Below are positions 39,596 to 49,264 of a stretch of DNA of 54,775 nucleotides, one piece after another. Made by a program: the position numbers and the translations under genes. The notes under the pieces are model-generated. The model saw only the letters and a program-made list of their open reading frames with translations, searched no databases and had not been told where the DNA came from. This DNA comes from Saprospiraceae bacterium (lineage in GTDB: Bacteria > Bacteroidota > Bacteroidia > Chitinophagales > Saprospiraceae): NCBI GenBank assembly GCA_012031785.1, contig JAAUTG010000003.1, positions 1 through 54,775 of the forward strand, written 5' to 3'. Position 1 is the stretch's first letter, and each line of letters opens with the position of its first letter.

Positions 39596-39731
39596 AACGT
39601 TCCACAGATAGCTATTTGTCATCCGCTGTTCGTACTGGAAAATAAGGATACCCAAAAATATTATTCGTTTTTGAAATTTTGGGTTTCCAAATTGACTAAC
39701 GAACAAAGCGCAAATCACAAACAGATAACGT
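39596..39731. repeat. Nested inverted-repeat element, copy G
   Basis: An inner stem GGATACCCAAAA (39646-39657) pairs with TTTTGGGTTTCC (39677-39688), one mismatch. An outer stem CGCTGTTCGT (39624-39633) pairs with ACGAACAAAGCG (39699-39710), with a 2-nt bulge. Further out, GCTATTTGTC (39611-39620) faces GCAAATCACAAACAG. The left arm carries the GCTATTTG start of the family core, without the TTTTTAAAA part. Confidence 0.6.
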
Positions 39732-39930
39732 CATAAAGTCACTTGGTAGCGATGCTGTCCAATTGCACACATTTACGGAATAAAGAAATGATTTGGTTTT
39801 TAAATGCTCTTTTTTTTTAAAAATAAAAAAGCAACTAGCACGTTCCTCGCCAAAAAATGGTGTAAATGAGAAAAAATTCTAACTTTACATTGGTAAAAGG
39901 TAATCACAATAGGAATTAACCCAATTCACC

Positions 39931-40026
39931 GATTTTGCCTTTTGCCTAGAGGTAACTGTTTCGGACAACCTGAATTTGTAGATACTCTATGCAAGGGGGA
40001 GAAAACCTTTTAGAAAAGCAAATAGC
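39931..40026 (-). repeat. Dispersed inverted-repeat element, copy C
   Basis: On the minus strand from 40026: GCTATTTGCTTTTCTAAAAG then GTTTTCTCCCCCTTGC, aligning with copies A, B and D. The far end (GATTTTGCCTTTTGCCTAGA, 39931-39950) is a degenerate inverted copy. Confidence 0.6.
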
Positions 40027-40075
40027 AAACTGCGTTGCAGATAGCAATTTTTTTGACATTAAAATGGAGCAATAA

Positions 40076-40657
40076 ATGTCCCGACTCATAGAAACAATTT
40101 GCGTTCAAGATGGTGTGTTGCAGAATATCTACTGGCATAACCAAAGGCTCAATCAAGCGCGAATAGACTTGCTAGAAGCCTATATGCCCATTCAATTAGA
40201 AAATAAAATAACAATTCCGAAAGAATTTTCGCAAGGTCGAAAAAAATGTAAAGTTACCTACCATATTGATGTCGAAACGATTACATTCAGTGATTACGAA
40301 ATTCGTCCTGTCCACTCGATGATGCTTGTGAACGGCGACCATATCAAGTACGATTACAAATTTGAAAATAGGAGTACACTAGATGAGTTATTTCAACTCC
40401 GAGAGCGTGCTGACGATATTATTATTGTGAAAGATGGCTTTATCACCGATTCTTACTATGGCAATCTAGTATTTGATGATGGACAACGCTACCTTACGCC
40501 TCATCGCCCGTTGTTAAGAGGTACTAAACGCTCTAGTCTCATCGCTAAACAACATATTCAAACTGCCATTATTCGTCCAAATGATATTCGTTTTTTTAAA
40601 CGGATTCACATTATTAATGCTATGATTGATTTAGGAGAATGCTTAGTAACGCTCTAA
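40076..40657 (+). CDS. Aminotransferase class IV protein (short form)
   Basis: 193 residues of the PLP-dependent fold IV family, about 80 shorter than typical PabC or IlvE. The N-terminus (LIETICVQDGVLQNIYWHNQ) and the C-terminal part (DDIIIVKDGFITDSYYGNLV) match Bacteroidota homologues annotated as class IV aminotransferases. The Lys in KYDYKFENR is the likely PLP lysine. It may act as an aminodeoxychorismate lyase in folate synthesis, but this is not proven here. Spacer repeats lie upstream and the PorE-like gene downstream. Confidence 0.78.
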   Translation: MSRLIETICVQDGVLQNIYWHNQRLNQARIDLLEAYMPIQLENKITIPKEFSQGRKKCKVTYHIDVETITFSDYEIRPVHSMMLVNGDHIKYDYKFENRSTLDELFQLRERADDIIIVKDGFITDSYYGNLVFDDGQRYLTPHRPLLRGTKRSSLIAKQHIQTAIIRPNDIRFFKRIHIINAMIDLGECLVTL

Positions 40658-40746
40658 ATAGTATTTTGCTGACTTTTAAACCAATTCTTTACACCCCACC
40701 ATCTTTTATTTTGTTCTAAATTAAAAAAATATTTAATACGACAACT

Positions 40747-40779
40747 TTTGAGATAATTTCTGATTTGATATTATATTTG
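40747..40779 (+). promoter_or_regulatory. Complete -33/-7 promoter of PorE-like gene 2
   Basis: TTTG at 40747-40750 and TATATTTG at 40772-40779 are separated by 21 nt, the classic Bacteroidota arrangement. The predicted leader to the ATG at 40812 is about 27 nt. The upstream TTG at 40806 is not used as a start. Confidence 0.75.
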
Positions 40780-40811
40780 TGTCATAAAATTGAAACCATT
40801 CCGATTTGAAT

Positions 40812-42795
40812 ATGAAGAATTTACTTATCTTAGTCGCTTTACTACTTGCGCAAATGGCTTTTGCCCAGCCTGAAAAAGCGAAAATGATTAATGAGGAATT
40901 TAAAAATGGAGAGCAAGCCATGTTGGAAAAAAAATACCAACAAGCACTCCGAAGTTTCAATCGCGTGTTGAAAATAGAGCCTAAATTTATTCCTGCATTG
41001 CGTGCTGCTGGCACATGCTATGAATTGCTTGGCAATCATCAAGAAGCATTGAGTAGCTACTTCAAAGTGCTTAGTCAAGACCCTTACTTTTCGAGAATTA
41101 TTTACTATGAAATAGGAAGAACTTACTATCGGCTCGGCAGCTACCACAATGCTTTAGACTATTTTAGCCAGTTCATCGGATTGCAAAAATTAGAAAACCA
41201 GCACTTTGGGCTTGCTGTTGAGCGTGAATTGCAGCAAGAGCAGTTGTACTTGCAGGACGTTGCTCAAAGTATTTTAGCCTGCCAAGTTTCGATTGATTCT
41301 ATCCAGTACCTTAACATTGCGGAGGTAATCAATATTGGACCCGCTATCAATACTAAGGCAGACGAATATTTTCCTTTCGTTTCTAACGACAACTTTTTAT
41401 TGTTTTATACACGTCGAAAAAGCGTAGAACAAGATGAAGATTTATTCGTGAGTGTAGCAACAGAAAACTATTGGCAGGCAGCCAGCCCTGTTGTGGGCTT
41501 CAATAGCCGCAATAACGAAGGCATGGGTACGTTCGTGCGCAATGGAAGACAGTTGTACTTCACGGCTTGCGAACGCGAAAACGTCATGGGAACTTGCGAT
41601 ATATGGGAAGCCAAAGTAGAGGGAAAAAAAGTAACAAAAACAGCTATACCAGAGGGGTACTTAAATTCAGAACGCTGGGAATCACAGGCTTGCATCAGTT
41701 GCGATGGTAATGTGATTTACTTTGCCAGCAACCGAGAAGGCGGTTTAGGTGGAACTGATATTTGGCGTTGCAAGAAATTGGCAGATGGAAGTTGGTCAGC
41801 AGCAGAAAACATGGGACCACACATCAATACACCTTACGATGAAGAAGCGCCTTTTATTACCAACGATGGCAAAATGCTCTATTTTTCTTCCACAGGACAT
41901 TTTGGATTGGGAGAAGAAGATATTTATTTCTCTAGATTGCAAACCAATGGCTATTGGTCAAAAGCTAGAAATTTGGGACAACCTGTGAATACCGCTTCCC
42001 GAGAACTAGGATTTTTCCTTTCTGCAGATGGCAAAACAGGCTACTTTGCTTCTGACCGAAGCGGTGGATATGGTGGTATGGATATTTATAAATTCAATCT
42101 TTCCGCTCAATTGATGTCCGACCCAATTACTTTTGTGGAAGGGGTAGTGAAAGATGCTGACTTTAAGTTGCCTGTAGTCACCACCGTAAAAATTCCAAAC
42201 CGCCTTCCTATTACTACAGATGAGCGAGGGCGTTTTTTTTGTGTGCTTCCCTGCCAATCAGCCCCTTGAGGTAGAAGTGAATCAAATGGGTTTTCGACCT
42301 TATCAAAATAGTTTTACTATTCCTTTTTGGGAAAACCAATCTTTTTATCCTGTTGAAATACTACTAGAAACAGGCATCAAAGCCATACAGGTCACCAGCA
42401 CTGGGAAAGATTCTCTTGAAAATTCTGGACTTAGACCTATTAAAGTGATTGAGCCACCTAAGATTTTTACTACCACTCTTTTTTATGGTGTCAATGAGTA
42501 TCAATTGACAAACAAGCATAAGAACGAATTAGACCGATTTATTCAGAGTGTAGCTCCAAATAGAATTACAAAATTGGAGATTATCGGATTTGCAGATTAT
42601 GTAGGGTCGGATTCTGACAACGTAAAACTTTCCGAAGAACGCGCTAGGCAAGTGACTAGTTTCATCAAAGATAAAGACGTAAAAGTAGATCAAGTTTATA
42701 TGGATGGACACGGCGAGGTCGGAGATGAGCAATCCGCAGACGAAAGTAGAAGGGTAGAAGTGATTATTCACGCAGTGCCGTCACCAAAAAATTGA
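40812..42795 (+). CDS. PorE-like TPR/PD40/OmpA outer-membrane protein 2 (one indel)
   Basis: 660 residues after repair. A signal peptide (MKNLLILVALLLAQMAFAQ) precedes TPR helices (AMLEKKYQQALRSFNRVLKI, GSYHNALDYFSQFIGLQ), PD40 repeats (GGLGGTDIWRC, GLGEEDIYFS, GYGGMDIYKF), a carboxypeptidase-regulatory-like domain and an OmpA-like domain (IIGFADYVGSDSDNVKLSEE, RARQVTSFI). It has the same architecture as the protein at 12688-14634, with clear differences in sequence, so the two are old paralogues. One T too many in the 8-base run at 42233-42240 separates the last 190 residues. The DoxX gene follows 4 bp later. Confidence 0.87.
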
Positions 42796-42799
42796 GAAT

Positions 42800-43211
42800 A
42801 TGAAATTATTACATCCTACACCAATTCGGCAACCAGAAGGAGTTGCGCTAGTAAGAATAGTAGTGGGCTTGCTTTTTGGTGTATCATGGTCAAGAAGTAT
42901 TTCAACCCCAATTAATGGAGACGTACTTGGGGTGGGAAAATTTTAAAGGTGCTTATGGCAAACTTTTCGTCTATGCTGGCAAATCCGCAGAATTGCTGGC
43001 TGGTATTTCCTTAACGCTTGGACTTTTTACGCGATTAGGGGCTTTATTATGTATTGGCACGCTATCGTATATCACTTTTTTTGTAGGGAGTGGTAAATTT
43101 TGGTATCAAGATCAGCATCCTTTTATGTTCGTACTATTTGGGGTGTTGTTTTTATTTACGGGTCCTGGAGCTTGGAGTTTAGATGGACTTTGGTTCAAAT
43201 CAAAAGTATAA
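42800..43211 (+). CDS. DoxX-family membrane protein (one indel)
   Basis: 136 residues after repair, starting MKLLHPTPIRQPEGVALVRI. Four hydrophobic segments with the DoxX signature GLLLVYHGQEVF near the N-terminus and AELLAGISLTLGLFTRLGAL in the middle. DoxX proteins are small inner-membrane proteins, sometimes linked to quinone or thiol redox. One T too many in the run at 42873-42877 splits the first 25 residues from the rest. It starts 4 bp after PorE-like 2 and so is in its operon; it converges with rsgA 18 bp on. Confidence 0.82.
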
Positions 43212-43229
43212 TTGAGCTGTCAAGCATTT

Positions 43230-44168
43230 TTAATTCAATTCCCAATCGTTTTGTTGAGCTACTTCTTCCAAAATGACGATATAGTTGTCGTATCGCATTT
43301 CATTAATTTCGCCTGTTTCGAGTGCGGCTTTGACCGCGCAACCAGGTTCTTGACGATGGGTACAGTTAGGATATTTACAATTTTCAGAATAAATGAAAAA
43401 CTCTCGAAAATTATGTGCTACATCCATGATTTTCAAGTAGTTGAAAGACAAAGATTTGATTCCTGGTGTATCAATAATAGCTCCGCCAAAGCTCAATAGG
43501 TGCATTTCAGCGAATGTCGTGGTGTGCTGTCCTTTTCCAGAATAGTTTGAAATTTCACCAGTACGTAAATCTAATTCTGGCTGTATTGTATTGACCAAAG
43601 AGGATTTACCTACACCAGATTGCCCACCAATTAAGGTGATTTTATCTTTCAGCAAAGCGGCAAGGTCGTCCACGCCATCTCCTGTGGCGGCAGACACCAA
43701 AAGCACCTGATAGCCAATTTTTTTATACAAATCGCGCATTTCCAAAAAGTAAGCTAAATCATCATCATCATAAAGATCAGCCTTATTAAATACAATACAG
43801 GTAGGGATGTTGTACGGCTCAGTAGTCAACAAGAAACGGTCAATAAACCCTTGCTTCAAATTAGGCTCTACGATGGTGACAATTAGCACAGCTTGGTCGA
43901 GATTACTAGCCAAAATGTGCATATTGTGTCTCTTATGAGGTGATTGTCTTGCCACAAAGTTTTTGCGTTCTAGCACCTCTTTTATTACCCCTTTGTTAGT
44001 TGTCAATTCGCGTTCCACTAGCACTTCGTCACCTACTGCAATTGGGTTAGTCACTTTTTTGTCTTCGATACGGAATTTTCCAGCAATACGGCTTTCTATA
44101 TGGTGTCCATCTTCCAACCGTACTTGGTACCAACTTCCCGTTGATTTCATTACCTTTCCTTTCTCCAT
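43230..44168 (-). CDS. rsgA: Ribosome small subunit-dependent GTPase A
   Basis: A late 30S ribosome maturation GTPase; cytosolic. It shows the circularly permuted G motifs: G4 VFNKADL precedes G1 LIGGQSGVGKSSLVN and G3 DTPGIKSL. There is an N-terminal OB-fold (VRLEDGHHIESRIAGKFR) and a C-terminal zinc site (CKYPNCTHRQEPGCAVKAA). 312 residues, the normal length. Intact frame. Adjacent to the ATP-grasp gene on the same strand (95-bp gap). Confidence 0.95.
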   Translation of the reverse strand: MEKGKVMKSTGSWYQVRLEDGHHIESRIAGKFRIEDKKVTNPIAVGDEVLVERELTTNKGVIKEVLERKNFVARQSPHKRHNMHILASNLDQAVLIVTIVEPNLKQGFIDRFLLTTEPYNIPTCIVFNKADLYDDDDLAYFLEMRDLYKKIGYQVLLVSAATGDGVDDLAALLKDKITLIGGQSGVGKSSLVNTIQPELDLRTGEISNYSGKGQHTTTFAEMHLLSFGGAIIDTPGIKSLSFNYLKIMDVAHNFREFFIYSENCKYPNCTHRQEPGCAVKAALETGEINEMRYDNYIVILEEVAQQNDWELN

Positions 44169-44263
44169 AACTTACTTTATCGTTCTGTATCGTCAACAAC
44201 AATCATCTATAAAGAATGATTCCTCCAATAGTAAAAATTCTTATGCTTTACCACCTTTCCAAA

Positions 44264-45466
44264 TTAATGTGTTAGCTCCGTTTTAGGAGGTGCGCTAGTA
44301 TGGAAATCTGCATAAACCCTTGGTAAGTAGCTATTTAGTAATTCCAATACTCGTTCTCTACTTTCTGATTGCAGCACAAAACCTACGTGAAAATCTTTTT
44401 CCAATCGCCAAACAATTTCAGTGTCTTGATAAGAAACCGTGTCAGGATGCTGCTGCCGTGCCAAAGATACCATCAAACCTGCATAATAATAAGTCAGTCT
44501 CGGAAAATGGTAGGTTTCGTCACGCGCCATGGCGGACTCAATTTTTGCCCATTCCGACCAAAGGTTAATCCCCGCAGAATATTCTACCATTTCTGCAATA
44601 TGCGCGCCGCCCACGCGGCTGGAAGTTTCCAAAAAGTAAAACTGACCGTCTTCGTGAGCGCGAATAAATTCTGTATGAGAGGCACTAAAGCGCATTCCGA
44701 AAGCATTTAATACTTTGGTGTTCAGTAATTTAAGTGCTTGGTCTTCTTCTCCACCAAACTCCAAAATATGGGTGCGAAAAATGCCGCCACCATGTGCCAC
44801 CTCAAAAGGCGTATTTAGATATTTGGAAGAACGGACAAAACCCACGCGCCCGTCCATAGTCAACGAATCCGCATGATACACATCACCTGCTTTGAACTGT
44901 TCCAACAAGAAACGATGGCGCTCTGCGCCGATTTGATGGAGAATACTCCAAAGCTCTTCGGCGGAATAGAGTTTTCTCATCCCAACAGCAGAAGCTTCTG
45001 AACGAGGCTTTAAAATCCAAGGCGTAGGCACTTGCTGCGTAAAAGCATGAATATCTTGGTCATAAAAAAGCGCGGTGAATGGTGGCACGTTGATACCTGC
45101 CTCTTTTGCTCTTATGCGCATCGCAAGTTTATCTCTAAAATAGCGAGCAGTGGTTTGACCCATACCTGGAATGCGAAACTCCTCTCTCAAATAAGCCGCT
45201 TTTTCTACATCATAGTCATCAAGTGCTACAATGCGATCTATCTTTCTAGTTTGCGCCAGCCATGCAAATCCTTTCGCCAAGTCGCTGAAATTTTGAGGAG
45301 AATTGGCATCGGAGTTCATATAAAAAATCTCGTCAATATGGTCAAGGGGCCAAGATTCATGTTTGAGGTCTTGTCTAGTCAGTAAATATACTGTGTTGCC
45401 TAGTTCCTTTAAAGTGCGTAGGAAGGCTTCCCCTTTGAAGTAGCAAGTGATACAAAGAAAGGTCAT
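44264..45466 (-). CDS. ATP-grasp domain protein
   Basis: 400 residues. ATP-grasp pattern: an N-terminal pre-ATP region, PWILKPRSEASAVGM (ATP-binding Lys), RFLLEQFKAGDVYHAD and the metal-binding FYFLETSSRVGGAHIAEMVE. These enzymes ligate a carboxylate to an amine or thiol; the substrate is unknown. The frame is intact, with no partner genes for carbamoyl phosphate or peptide synthesis next to it. The start at 45466 (MTFLCITCYFKGEAFL) is accepted as the only plausible ATG. Confidence 0.85.
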   Translation of the reverse strand: MTFLCITCYFKGEAFLRTLKELGNTVYLLTRQDLKHESWPLDHIDEIFYMNSDANSPQNFSDLAKGFAWLAQTRKIDRIVALDDYDVEKAAYLREEFRIPGMGQTTARYFRDKLAMRIRAKEAGINVPPFTALFYDQDIHAFTQQVPTPWILKPRSEASAVGMRKLYSAEELWSILHQIGAERHRFLLEQFKAGDVYHADSLTMDGRVGFVRSSKYLNTPFEVAHGGGIFRTHILEFGGEEDQALKLLNTKVLNAFGMRFSASHTEFIRAHEDGQFYFLETSSRVGGAHIAEMVEYSAGINLWSEWAKIESAMARDETYHFPRLTYYYAGLMVSLARQQHPDTVSYQDTEIVWRLEKDFHVGFVLQSESRERVLELLNSYLPRVYADFHTSAPPKTELTH

Positions 45467-45924
45467 AATGTGTAAGATTGAGTTTTACTCTTGTTTTTTA
45501 ATACGATTGTATAAAATCAAGGCGGAATATAAGAGGATTTCATTGGTTTACTATTCAAAATAGTAATTATTTATTTTTTTTATACCACATATTTTATAAA
45601 AAACTGATTATCAATAAATTGTGTCTTTGATTTTTTCTTAGAAATATTTCACTTTTATTTAAACTTTTTTGAGGTGACTAAGGTTTAAGTAATAACATTA
45701 GATGTATATACATTTATTTTTTAACTCCAAATAATTGACTTCATACAGTTGAATATTTAGTTTTCTTAAAACCTTCAGCAACGGCTTGAAACAATCTTTC
45801 AAGTTCTGATGCTTAAAAGGAAAAGAATCGCTGATTCAACCCTAAAGTCAAAGTACCTCAATACCAAATATTAATTGCGTGAAGTAAACTATTAAATCAA
45901 TTTATCATTCAAACTTATTTAAAA
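45467..45924. other. Divergent AT-rich spacer
   Basis: 458 bp between the ATP-grasp and YceI genes, notably AT-rich around 45540-45740. No TAnnTTTG box with a suitable position, no repeat-family copy and no coding frame seen. Confidence 0.5.
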
Positions 45925-46467
45925 ATGAGCGCGACAGCAGTAAAAACAATTTGGGGAATTGACCCTACACACAGTGAGATTCAGTTCAAAGTACGCCACA
46001 TGATGATTTCTACCGTAACTGGTAATTTCAATCAATTTGAGGGCACTTTGGAAGCACAAGATGACACTTTTGAAGATGCTACAATCAATTTTTCTGCGGA
46101 CATCAACAGCATTAGCACTAACAATGACCACAGAGATACGCATTTGAAGTCAGATGACTTCTTCAACGCAGCGCAGTTTCCTAAGATGATTTTCAGAGGA
46201 ACAAACTTCAATAAAGTGGCAGATAACCAGTATCATCTTACAGGTGATTTGACCATTCGTGATATCACTAAATCAGTAACTTTAACAGCGGAGCATCAAG
46301 GCACTATGGTTGATCCTTATGGAAATATAAAAGCTGGCTTCGAGATTAATGGTCAAGTGAATAGAAAAGAATTTGGCTTAATGTGGAGTGCTGTAACTGA
46401 AGCAGGCGGTATTGTAGTAAGTGACGAAGTGAAGCTGCACCTCAATGTGCAGGTAGTAAAACAGTAA
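45925..46467 (+). CDS. YceI-family lipocalin-like protein
   Basis: 180 residues. Starts TIWGIDPTHSEIQFKVRHMM, with FEGTLEAQDDTFEDATINFS and DDFFNAAQFPKMIFRG, all YceI hallmarks; the beta-barrel binds isoprenoid or fatty-amide ligands in known members. Unlike many YceI proteins there is no signal peptide, so it is probably cytosolic. It ends before a large nested hairpin. Confidence 0.92.
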   Translation: MSATAVKTIWGIDPTHSEIQFKVRHMMISTVTGNFNQFEGTLEAQDDTFEDATINFSADINSISTNNDHRDTHLKSDDFFNAAQFPKMIFRGTNFNKVADNQYHLTGDLTIRDITKSVTLTAEHQGTMVDPYGNIKAGFEINGQVNRKEFGLMWSAVTEAGGIVVSDEVKLHLNVQVVKQ

Positions 46468-46485
46468 TTTAAGCATTCAACTGTT

Positions 46486-46582
46486 CGCTATTCGTTGTTT
46501 GCTAACTTAAAGATTTCTGAAAGTCCATAGCTATTATTCATACAGGACTTTTGAAAAAGTAAAAAGCCAGCAACGAATAGCG
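46486..46582. repeat. Nested inverted-repeat element, copy F
   Basis: 97 bp bounded by a perfect 12-bp inverted repeat (CGCTATTCGTTG at 46486-46497 and its complement at 46571-46582). An inner stem AAAGTCC (46520-46526) pairs with GGACTTT (46545-46551). Minus-strand sequence GGCTTTTTACTTTTTCAAAA then CCTGTATGAA resembles copy D. It sits between the YceI and pdxH genes and may act as a terminator. Confidence 0.7.
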
Positions 46583-46645
46583 TGTTTTAGTATTATTGTA
46601 ACATCCACGAAACAATTTGCCAATACTTTGTATTCTCTGTAAAAT

Positions 46646-46653
46646 TAGTTTTG
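46646..46653 (+). promoter_or_regulatory. pdxH -7 element TAGTTTTG, leaderless arrangement
   Basis: Exact TAnnTTTG followed by GCA and then ATG at 46657. Transcription should start at the ATG, giving a leaderless mRNA. It overlaps the upstream TTG at 46651, so that TTG is not the start codon. Confidence 0.55.
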
Positions 46654-46656
46654 GCA

Positions 46657-47310
46657 ATGAACAATACTATCTCCGTAGCAGACTTAAGAGAAGATTACCG
46701 ACAAGCCACTCTTGAAATAGAAGATGTAGCGCCCCATCCGATAGCACAATTTGACGAATGGTTCAAGATAGCTTGCAGCCAGGCGGTAAAAGAACCCAAC
46801 GCTATGGTATTGGCGACTGTTAATCCACAAGGCAGACCTTCCGCTAGGGTGGTATTGCTTAAAGGCTATGACGAAAGCGGATTTACCTTTTTCACCAACT
46901 ACCAAAGTCAAAAAGGGAAAGAACTTGAAGAAAATCCTTTTGGTGCATTAGTTTTCAATTGGTTAGAACTTGAAAAACAAGTGCGCATCGAAGGAAAAAT
47001 CCAAAAGCTATCACCAGAGGAATCCACTTCCTATTTTAAAAGTCGTCCAAAAAGTAGCCAAATTGGAGCGTGGGCTTCTCCACAAAGCACAGTAATTGAA
47101 AGCAGAAACCTCCTCGAAGAGCGAGTACAATCGCTTCAAGCCCAATACGCTCAAACAGAAACGCTACCTCGTCCTGAACATTGGGGCGGCTACTTGTTAA
47201 GTCCAGACCGTGTTGAATTTTGGCAAGGGCGCACTAGTCGCCTGCATGATCGTATCCGTTACCACTTACAAAGTCAAGGTGACTGGAAAATAGAGCGTCT
47301 TGCTCCCTAA
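46657..47310 (+). CDS. pdxH: Pyridoxamine 5'-phosphate oxidase
   Basis: Oxidises pyridoxamine or pyridoxine 5'-phosphate to PLP with FMN and O2; cytosolic. 217 residues. Motifs: [39 protein letters not shown] (FMN site), [15 protein letters not shown], and the C-terminal [14 protein letters not shown] then IERLAP. Start 46657 is chosen because TAnnTTTG ends just before it. Intact frame. Confidence 0.96.
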   Translation: MNNTISVADLREDYRQATLEIEDVAPHPIAQFDEWFKIACSQAVKEPNAMVLATVNPQGRPSARVVLLKGYDESGFTFFTNYQSQKGKELEENPFGALVFNWLELEKQVRIEGKIQKLSPEESTSYFKSRPKSSQIGAWASPQSTVIESRNLLEERVQSLQAQYAQTETLPRPEHWGGYLLSPDRVEFWQGRTSRLHDRIRYHLQSQGDWKIERLAP

Positions 47311-47358
47311 TTGTAGCGCAGTAGTTGCTGATTTTATACGACTGTTTAGTCGGTTGGA

Positions 47359-47453
47359 TTGGTTATTTGCTGAATTGGTTTGGAACTGTTGTAAAGTAGT
47401 TGAATTTCAGCTACTTTACAGCAAGGCATTCGGAAAGCCCAACAAATAACCAA
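47359..47453. repeat. Nested inverted-repeat element, copy H
   Basis: Outer stem TTGGTTATTTG (47359-47369) pairs perfectly with CAAATAACCAA (47443-47453). Inner stem GTAAAGTAG (47391-47399) pairs perfectly with CTACTTTAC (47411-47419). Similar plan to copies F and G; the sequence match to the core is limited to TTATTTGCT. Confidence 0.65.
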
Positions 47454-47525
47454 CCTAACTACCTGCTTACACGAGATAGTCATTTCAAGTCGGTCTCTTG
47501 ATGATTCATCAAACAATAAACAAAA

Positions 47526-47556
47526 TTGGCATTGATACAACTCTTTTCTACTTTTG
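47526..47556 (+). promoter_or_regulatory. -33/-7 promoter of the DUF4270 gene
   Basis: TTG at 47526-47528 and TACTTTTG at 47549-47556 are separated by 20 nt, the expected Bacteroidota spacing. The predicted leader to the ATG at 47643 is about 80 nt, long enough to carry control. Confidence 0.65.
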
Positions 47557-47642
47557 CGGCACATTGTATTGAAATCATCTGATCAGAAAGGAGAGCTGCT
47601 TAAATATAGCAAACAGTTCTACTTTACGACAAATTAAAAATT

Positions 47643-49097
47643 ATGCTTAGTAAAAAATATGTTTTTTGTATTGGTTGGTGGTATAGCTTATTGATTCTGC
47701 TTATTTCCTGTAATGAACCTTCCACAATTGGGTTAGATTTAATAGAAGATGACCAAATTCAATTGACATTTAGGGATGATATTCCCTTTGAAATGAACAC
47801 CGTGATTGGTGATTCTTTGCTAGTGTACGGCTCACCTCCAGGCAGTATTAATTCTTTTTTCTCTTTGCCCGTCTTGTTTTGTGGTAACATGATAGATCCT
47901 ATTTTTGGAAAAAGTCAAGCCTCTATTTATACAGAAGTGACACTGGATTTTGCCAGCCCCAACTTTAGAGTAGCTCCTTTTGAGGTTCGGGCAGTGGAGT
48001 TAATTTTGCCCTACTCGTCCGAAGCCGCTTTTTATGGCGATACTTCTCAAGCTATTACGTTAGAGGTATTTCAATTGGCGGAACGCTTAAGTAATGACGC
48101 AAATTATTATTCCAACCAAAATTTTGTATTCCATTCTGCACCCATAGGTAGTTTAACATTTTTTCCCAAGCCCAATGTCGCGGATTCTTTAGTTACAAAT
48201 AATGGCAACGGAATACTTGACACGACGGCTTTCAATTTTGTAAAAATTCCGTTAAATAACGCCATAGGTGATTTGCTGCTTTCCATAGATTCAGCAACTT
48301 ATTCCAACGATAGCACTTTTATTGATATTTTTAATGGCTTACACATACGAGCCTCAAGTGAAACGCCAAGTATGCTAGGATTCAACTTGCAAGCCAACAA
48401 TGCTGGACTTTTGATTTCCTACGACACGATTGGTACGGGTGGTACGCCATTGCAGTATTTATACCCATTTGTCGCACCTACTAATGGTTTTTTTTGTACC
48501 TTATCGCACCGTGCGCATGGTACATTTTGAACACGATTACGAAAATACCCTAGTAGATAATGCACTTGGTGAGCAACCCAATAGAAACGATTTAGCTTTT
48601 GTTCAAGGTATGGCTGGTGTAAATACGGTCATTACGTTCAACGATTTGAAAGACTTAGAAAATATCGTGGTCAATAAAGCGGAGTTAGAACTGCGCGTGG
48701 CAGTATTGGATGGCAGTCGAAATGACATTTTTCCACCTGCTGACCAATTGTTGCTATTTGAAGTGAAAGAAGATGGGACGCTAGAATTAATAGAAGATTT
48801 CACCTTAGCAGCTTTTTCCATTGCTGATATAGAAGATGCAATAGGTGGCACATTAATATTAAATGCCGTTGATAACCAGTTGATTAGATATTCTCTTAAC
48901 CTGTCTAGCCATTTCCAAAGAATCGTGAAAGGAGAGGCGAGTACAAAATTGCCATACAGATTTCAGGTAAGCCTAATACAAGTTTTGCAGTTATTCAAAA
49001 CTCGACAAAAGCAGCACGACCTAGTCGAACTATTTTGGGAACAAGCAACAACGCCACTTCTAAACCTAGCCTCAAACTAACTTATACCCAACTTTAA
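47643..49097 (+). CDS. DUF4270 lipoprotein (two indels)
   Basis: 484 residues after repair. A lipoprotein signal (WWYSLLILLISCNEPSTIGL) leads into the DUF4270 pattern, with DDIPFEMNTVIGDSLLVYGS and an MIDPIFGKSQASIYTEV segment; beta-rich, probably on the outer membrane. Function unknown. The frame is interrupted twice: one T too many in the 8-base run at 48488-48495 (repair reads NGFFVPYRTVRM), and one base missing at 48974-48976 (repair reads VSLNTSFAVIQNSTKAARPS and ends LKLTYTQL at 49095-49097). The net change is zero, so length is a multiple of three. Confidence 0.82.
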
Positions 49098-49110
49098 AGT
49101 TCAAAACTGA

Positions 49111-49148
49111 CATTCATATCGGGCTTTTTTGAAAGCCCAATATGAATG
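49111..49148 (+). terminator. Terminator after the DUF4270 gene
   Basis: CATTCATATCGGGCTTT (49111-49127) pairs with its near-complement at 49132-49148 (one mismatch) around a 4-nt loop. It lies 13 bp after the repaired stop codon. Confidence 0.75.
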
Positions 49149-49211
49149 TATATCTCAGTTTAATTTCCTATTACTTTTCTCCATTCGAGGATAGTCCTCA
49201 AAACTGGGTTT

Positions 49212-49238
49212 CAGAAAACTCCTTAAAAAGCAAGCTCC
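49212..49238 (-). repeat. Dispersed core, copy E (partial)
   Basis: On the minus strand GGAGCTTGCTTTTTAAGGAG followed by TTTTCTG, close to the core of copies A to D. No clear second arm was found, so this is a partial or degraded copy. Confidence 0.45.
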
Positions 49239-49264
49239 GAACATAATTTTTAAATAAAATCCAG

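Larger units (their letters stand above)
39476..40075. other. Divergent spacer with two repeat elements
   Basis: A 600-bp gap between divergent genes. It holds nested inverted repeat G (39596-39731) and dispersed element C (39931-40026), listed separately. No coding frame and no clear -7 box were found. Confidence 0.6.
47311..47642. other. Spacer with nested repeat and DUF4270 promoter
   Basis: 332 bp; holds nested repeat H (47359-47453) just after pdxH and a TTG/-7 promoter pair at 47526-47556. No coding frame. Confidence 0.6.
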
